From NCBI GenBank assembly GCA_016190005.1, contig JACPRK010000127.1:61310-125309 (forward strand): a stretch of DNA of 64,000 nt. Reading direction: 5' to 3'. The translations under genes and the position numbers were made by a program. Each line of letters opens with the position of its first letter. Position 1 is the first letter of the stretch. This stretch comes from Candidatus Wallbacteria bacterium (GTDB lineage Bacteria; Muiribacteriota; UBA6191; JACPRK01). The notes beneath the pieces were generated by a model. It searched no databases and was not told the origin of the DNA. It worked only from the letters and a program-made list of their open reading frames with translations. Positions 59,190 through 64,000 of the stretch are shown here, in pieces.

Positions 59190-59822
59190 ATGCGTGAAGT
59201 GCTGACAGACCGACAGCGGGCGGTGCTCGACTACCTGGTGGACCACATCCAATCGACGGGGCTTCCGCCGACCATCCGGGAGATCGGCCAGGACATGGGC
59301 GTCGCATCGACGAACAGCGTGTTCCGTCACCTGAGAGAGCTGGAGCGCAAGGGCTTCATCACGCACAACCCGGAGAAGGCTCGCTCGATCCACGTGGTCG
59401 GCCTCCAGGAGATCGCTCGTCTACACCAGCGAATGCGCCGGCTGCCGGTGCTGGGGCGGGTCGCTGCCGGCAAGCCGATCCTGGCCCAGGCCGAGGAGGC
59501 CAGCCGGCACCTGTCGCTCGACGAGACGATCTTCGGCCCGGAGGCCGCCTTCGCGCTGGAAGTCCAGGGCGAGAGCATGATCGAGGCCGGCATCCAGGAC
59601 GGCGACCTGGTCATCGTCCGCCCCCAGCAAACGGCCTCGGACGGCGACATCGTCGTCGCCCTGATCGGCGAGGAGGCCACGGTCAAACGCTTCCAACGCC
59701 GGGGCCAGGACATCGCGCTGGTCCCAGAGAACGCCTCCATGTCACCGATGATCTTTCAGCCCGATTCCGGCGGTTTCACCATCGAAGGCAAGGTCGTCGG
59801 CGTCATTCGCCGCTACAGGTGA
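59190..59822 (+). CDS. lexA: SOS repressor LexA
   Basis: MREVLTDRQRAVLDYLVDHIQSTGLPPTIREIGQDMGVASTNSVFRHLRELERKGFI; VLGRVAAGKPILA cleavage site; VQGESMIEAGIQDGD. Confidence 0.95.
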   Translation: MREVLTDRQRAVLDYLVDHIQSTGLPPTIREIGQDMGVASTNSVFRHLRELERKGFITHNPEKARSIHVVGLQEIARLHQRMRRLPVLGRVAAGKPILAQAEEASRHLSLDETIFGPEAAFALEVQGESMIEAGIQDGDLVIVRPQQTASDGDIVVALIGEEATVKRFQRRGQDIALVPENASMSPMIFQPDSGGFTIEGKVVGVIRRYR

Positions 59823-59833
59823 GGGGCAAGCTT

Positions 59834-59931
59834 GAGGCTCGAGGCTTGAGGGATCAGGCGTCAGGCGTCAGGCCTCTGGGATCAGAGGTCGGGCCCGAAT
59901 CTCGATTCTCGATTCTCGATTCTCGACTCAC
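59834..59931. repeat. Degenerate heptanucleotide-period array B
   Basis: gaggctc gaggctt gagggat caggcgt caggcgt caggcct ctgggat cagaggt cgggccc gaatctc (gattctc)x3 gactcac. Confidence 0.8.
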
Positions 59932-61520
59932 TTCCCCTCCGCGCGTTCGCGGCTGCCGGCCAGTCCGAGGGCGAGAGTGGCGAAGGCCAGGATGATCGCC
60001 ATCGGACCGCCCCAGCTCCAGAAGAGGCCGGAGAAATTGACGCGGCTGACGCCTCGAAGGACGGCGGTGGCCAGCTCGAAGAGCGTCACGCCGGACGCGG
60101 TGAGCAGGTAGCCCTTGACGGGCGTGGCCATGCCCGCCAAGAAGAAGCCGACGGCCTCGGCGGCCAGCAATCCAGCGGCGAGCTCGGCGTTCCCGAACCC
60201 GGAGTGCGCGGCTGGCATGACCGCGAGCATCATCAGTCCGGAGACAAGGCCCGCCACCGGGTAGAGATCCTTGCGGGGGTACAGGTGCACCAGGACCAGG
60301 AACAGCGCGGCGCCACCGTGGAAGAGCGCGACCACGACCGTCGGGTCGGCAACCGGAGCCACGCGCAACCCGAGCAGCATCGCCGAGAACGCCGCGGTCC
60401 AGATTTCCCAGAATCCTCGGTCCCGAACCGCGTGCAGGATGGCCAGAGTCACGAAGACCGAGAGCGGCGCCGGCTTCAGCGAAAAGATGCCGATCAGCGC
60501 GTTGTCGAGCGAGCGGCCCGAGACCAGTGCCACCAAACTCCCGATCGCATGGACCGGGAATCCCACGCCTCCGCGCCGCCAGTAGAGCCAGCCGCCCAGG
60601 AGCACGTTGGCCGCGACGACGATTGGAAACATCGGCACCGTGCCTCCGGTCCGGGCGCCCGCCATCGCCATCGATACGAAGCCCAGGAAGCCGGTCGCGG
60701 CAGGCATATCGACGAACCGCTCGTTCAGCCTGGGCAGGAGCACGCCGACAGCCAGGACGAACGGCGCCAGACGCACGGCGTCCAGCTCCAGCCCGAAGAC
60801 GCCCGATAGCCCGTACAGGTGCCTGAGCATCACGAGCGCCGGGTAGGCGACGACGATCGCGGCCAGGTACCGGCGATAGATGAGCCCAGGGTCGCCCCAG
60901 AGCACGGGATGCCGGGCCACGCGCGGATCTTGCCGCGCCTTCCTTGCCTCGTCGGCTGGCCCTTCGTCCCAGTTGCCCGCGAGTGCAGCCAGCACCAGCG
61001 GCAACAGCGCCAGCAGATCCATCGCCGTCGCGTTCGCCGCCGCCTGTCCGGGCTCCAGCAGCGCCCCCGCCCCGTACACGGCCACCAGCAGCCCCATCCA
61101 GGCCCCCATCGAGCGACCCGAAATCGGGAACTTCCCAACTTCAGCCAGGAACATCAGCATCAGTACGGACGCGATCAGCCCGACGCCATTGACGGCCATA
61201 CCCGCGGAGCGCGAGTGCCCCCAAAACCGGGTCGAGAAGAACGTCGGGTCCGGCAGCAGCACGAGCGCCACGCACGCCAGGTTGAAGGCATCGTTCTCCA
61301 CCCGCAGCCGGCGCCGGACGAAGATCGCCAGCCCGACGACCGCCAACTGGTACGCGAGCACCACCGTCTGCAACCGCAGACCCGCCGCCAGCTCGACGCT
61401 GTCCGCCCCGGGCGCCTGGCTCATCAGGAAACACCCCAGCAGCATCAGGAACCCCGACAGCAAGTACCAACAGTCCTGCTGAATCAGGAACCTCCAGACC
61501 GGATTCTTCGATTCTCCCAT
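59928..61520 (-). CDS. Polytopic membrane protein, unknown
   Basis: 530 aa with many TM segments. Confidence 0.75.
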   Translation of the reverse strand: MGESKNPVWRFLIQQDCWYLLSGFLMLLGCFLMSQAPGADSVELAAGLRLQTVVLAYQLAVVGLAIFVRRRLRVENDAFNLACVALVLLPDPTFFSTRFWGHSRSAGMAVNGVGLIASVLMLMFLAEVGKFPISGRSMGAWMGLLVAVYGAGALLEPGQAAANATAMDLLALLPLVLAALAGNWDEGPADEARKARQDPRVARHPVLWGDPGLIYRRYLAAIVVAYPALVMLRHLYGLSGVFGLELDAVRLAPFVLAVGVLLPRLNERFVDMPAATGFLGFVSMAMAGARTGGTVPMFPIVVAANVLLGGWLYWRRGGVGFPVHAIGSLVALVSGRSLDNALIGIFSLKPAPLSVFVTLAILHAVRDRGFWEIWTAAFSAMLLGLRVAPVADPTVVVALFHGGAALFLVLVHLYPRKDLYPVAGLVSGLMMLAVMPAAHSGFGNAELAAGLLAAEAVGFFLAGMATPVKGYLLTASGVTLFELATAVLRGVSRVNFSGLFWSWGGPMAIILAFATLALGLAGSRERAEGK

Positions 61521-61577
61521 CGTTCCACCTCCGCGCTCACCCCGATGACGCCAGCGCCGCCCGGAGGTTCAAACGAA

Positions 61578-61647
61578 GAAATCCCGTGGCGTCTACCTGT
61601 ACCGGGTTTTTCGAAAAACCCGGTACAGGTAGACGCCACGGGATTTC
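61578..61647. repeat. Palindromic element, copy 2 (70-bp perfect palindrome)
   Basis: gaaatcccGTGGCGTCTACCTGTACCGGGTTTTtcgaAAAACCCGGTACAGGTAGACGCCACgggatttc. Confidence 0.95.
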
Positions 61648-61680
61648 CCCGCCCGCGCGCCCGCCCCCCTCGGGTGCGCC

Positions 61681-62967
61681 CTACTTCAGCGGGTAGATGT
61701 CGTAGAGGCTGAAGAAGTTGGAGATCTTCGGGCGGTCGGCGAGCGAGATTCCCGTCGACGGCCGGGACGTGTCGATGGCGGTCTTCAGGAAGAGCATGAC
61801 GGCCGGCAGGTTCTGCTTGCAGATCGGCTCGATCTGGCTGTCGGGCGGAACGAACTGCTGGCCCAGCTCGAAGGTGTAGGACCAGGCCCCATAGGTCTTG
61901 TAGAACGTGTCGTCCGTGGCGCCGCCGGCGGTGTAGAGGATGCGCGAGACCTGGCCCGGCGTGTAGCCATTCAGCTTCGCCATCGCCTGACCCCGCTTGG
62001 TCAGCTCGGCGCTGTCGGGCGGCAACGCCCGATCATAACCCCACGGGTAGAGGATGAGCTCGCTATAGCTGTGGAACGACAGCGACGCGATGAACTTTTC
62101 GCGCTCGAAAAGCGAGCAGAACGCGCGTGTCTCCAGCTCGGACTTGGGCGACGGGCCTCGGTAGATGTCGCTTCCGACGTTGTCGGAGCTGCCCATCCCG
62201 AACCCGATCGGGAAGTTGCGGTTGACGTCGACGCCGATCCCGCCCTGCTGGGGGCTCCGGTTCTTCCGCCACATCTTGTAGTTGGTCTGCGAGTACTCCA
62301 GCCCGTCAGGATTCGAAATCGGAAGAAGGTAGATCACCAGGTTGTCGACGACCTTCGTGACCCCAGGGTCCTTCCCGTAGTTGGCCAGCAGGTGGCGCAA
62401 CAGGTAGAACGGCAGCTCAGCCGAGATCCACTCGCGCGCGTGCATCAGCCCGAAGATCAGCACCTTCGGCTTCTCGGCCTCCAACCCCGCCGAACCGGTC
62501 AGGCGAACGGCCAACAGATCGCGTCCGCCGTGCGACTTGCCGATCGACTCGCTCTTCAGCAGATTCGGGTACTTCGCCGTCAGCTCCGCCAACTCGGCGA
62601 GCGCCTTGGCGTACGTGTGGTACGCACCGACGTTCCCGGCGGCCCGGAACGGGGCGAGCTGGTCGTCCACGTCCTCGAGCACGGTCTCCAGCCCGAGCAG
62701 GTTGGCCTCCGCGAGCGCCACGCGCTTGGCGGAAACCGCGCGCGACGCCGCCGGCGACTTGATCGCGATGGCGGTATCGCCCTTGACCTCGACGACCTCG
62801 TAGAGGCCGGAGGTGTTCAACGCGTCCAGCTGCGCAGGCTCCGTGAATCGGAACCGCACCAGCTTCCCGGTGGAGCCGGCCTCATCGGCCGCGGCTGCAA
62901 CGCCGGAAAGCGCCAGGAACGCACCCAGTCCAAGGGACAGCGAAACTCGGCTAAAGCCAGAAGCCAT
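61681..62967 (-). CDS. Secreted M14 zinc carboxypeptidase
   Basis: Signal peptide; FGLMHAREWISAELPFYLLRHLL, LLPISNPDGLEYS, GVDVNRNFPIGFG, SYTFELG. Confidence 0.9.
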   Translation of the reverse strand: MASGFSRVSLSLGLGAFLALSGVAAAADEAGSTGKLVRFRFTEPAQLDALNTSGLYEVVEVKGDTAIAIKSPAASRAVSAKRVALAEANLLGLETVLEDVDDQLAPFRAAGNVGAYHTYAKALAELAELTAKYPNLLKSESIGKSHGGRDLLAVRLTGSAGLEAEKPKVLIFGLMHAREWISAELPFYLLRHLLANYGKDPGVTKVVDNLVIYLLPISNPDGLEYSQTNYKMWRKNRSPQQGGIGVDVNRNFPIGFGMGSSDNVGSDIYRGPSPKSELETRAFCSLFEREKFIASLSFHSYSELILYPWGYDRALPPDSAELTKRGQAMAKLNGYTPGQVSRILYTAGGATDDTFYKTYGAWSYTFELGQQFVPPDSQIEPICKQNLPAVMLFLKTAIDTSRPSTGISLADRPKISNFFSLYDIYPLK

Positions 62968-63140
62968 GATACTCCTCCGAATCGGTTACTCTCGTACTGC
63001 TTATTCTACTTCCCGACTTCTTGGGCAGGGTGCAAGATGATAGCAGTGAAGGGCCCCTTTGGCAAGCCGAAATGCATGATCCGCACGCCATGATTTTCGG
63101 TGACGACACGCACCGCGCGCTACCGCCGGAGTGACCGAAA

Positions 63141-64000
63141 GTGGAGCTCCAGGGCACCCGCATCGGTAACTACATCGTCCAGAAGAAGCTGGGAGAGGGC
63201 GGCATGGGGGTCGTGCTCCTGGCACTCCAGGAGGGCCTCAATAGACCCGTCGCGCTCAAGGTACTCCCCGAAAAGAGCGCCACCCGCAACGAAAACAGCA
63301 TCAAGCGCTTCAAGAAGGAAGTGAGCGTCTGCTCGCGACTCTCCCACCCCAACATCGTCAAGGTCTTCGACGCCGGATTCGAGGACGGCTACTGGTACTA
63401 CGCGATGGAGCTCCTGGAAGCCCGAACCCTGGAGGACCGCCTCAAGGAGGGCCGCCGCATCCCCATCGTCGACGCCCTCGAGATCGCCCGCGACCTCTGC
63501 GAGGCCTTCAGCTACTACCATCCCGTCGGAATCGTCCACCGGGACCTCAAACCCAGCAACATCATGACGAGCTCGGCCGGCAAGACCGTCCTCACGGACT
63601 TCGGCCTGGTCAAAGACCTCTTCGCCACCGGCATCACCCGCTCGGGCGTCTCGCTCGGCACCCCTTACTACATGTCGCCCGAGATGGTGCTGGCCAGGCC
63701 CGTCGGCCCCGCCAGCGACATCTTCCAGCTCGGCGTCATCCTCTACCGGATGGTCACGGGCGACCTGCCCTTCCACGCCCCCAACACGGCCGACGTCTTC
63801 AAGAAGATCCTCACCCTCGACCCCGCCCCACCCTCGCGCCTCAACCCGGACGTCTGGCCCTCCCTCGAGACCGTCATCCTGAACTGCCTGGTGAAGTCGG
63901 CCGAGCACCGCTACGGTGACGCCGAATCTCTGGCCCGGGACCTCGCGCTGGCCGCCCGCCGCCAGCGCGTTGCCCCGCTCCTCGAAGCCTCGCCCGAGCC
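63141..64000 (+). CDS. Serine/threonine protein kinase (3' truncated by window)
   Basis: GTG at 63141; [50 protein letters not shown]. Confidence 0.9.
   Translation, partial: MELQGTRIGNYIVQKKLGEGGMGVVLLALQEGLNRPVALKVLPEKSATRNENSIKRFKKEVSVCSRLSHPNIVKVFDAGFEDGYWYYAMELLEARTLEDRLKEGRRIPIVDALEIARDLCEAFSYYHPVGIVHRDLKPSNIMTSSAGKTVLTDFGLVKDLFATGITRSGVSLGTPYYMSPEMVLARPVGPASDIFQLGVILYRMVTGDLPFHAPNTADVFKKILTLDPAPPSRLNPDVWPSLETVILNCLVKSAEHRYGDAESLARDLALAARRQRVAPLLEASPE

Overview
High-GC bacterial chromosomal window with about 45 supportable genes. I saw no rRNA, CRISPR array, transposase or complete prophage. Recognisable modules: archease-rtcB; a TrkA/TrkH potassium uptake pair; two SPFH/band-7 genes beside a beta-carbonic anhydrase; an S51-like peptidase; a class III cyclase-AAA-TPR regulator; PepA; prolyl oligopeptidase; HrpB helicase; a VapBC-type TA pair; two tRNAs (Ile-CAT, Glu-TTC); dnaG-rpoD; an ECF sigma/anti-sigma pair; an ftsE-ftsX-envC-S41-S41 divisome-type cluster; yifB; 3-hydroxyacyl-CoA dehydrogenase; lexA; an M14 carboxypeptidase; and a partial Ser/Thr kinase at the right edge. 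Most interesting observations: (1) a near-perfect palindromic element (56 bp and 70 bp copies) present twice, one copy apparently inside the 5' coding region of a methyltransferase; (2) two degenerate heptanucleotide-period arrays abutting the stop codons of rpoD and of the membrane gene convergent with lexA; (3) an SPFH gene split by an in-frame TAG with the downstream half intact; (4) a primary sigma factor with an about 490-aa N-terminal extension that is histone H1-like (Lys/Ala/Pro-rich) in its first part; (5) a tandem S41 peptidase paralog that has lost its apparent Ser/Lys catalytic residues, next to an intact one in the ftsEX-envC cluster; (6) a lexA promoter with a GAAC-N4-GTTC box at the predicted start site, adjacent to a double winged-helix regulator; (7) a helicase C-terminal fragment ending at a tRNA-Glu gene. 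All assignments come from reading motifs by eye; no database search was run.
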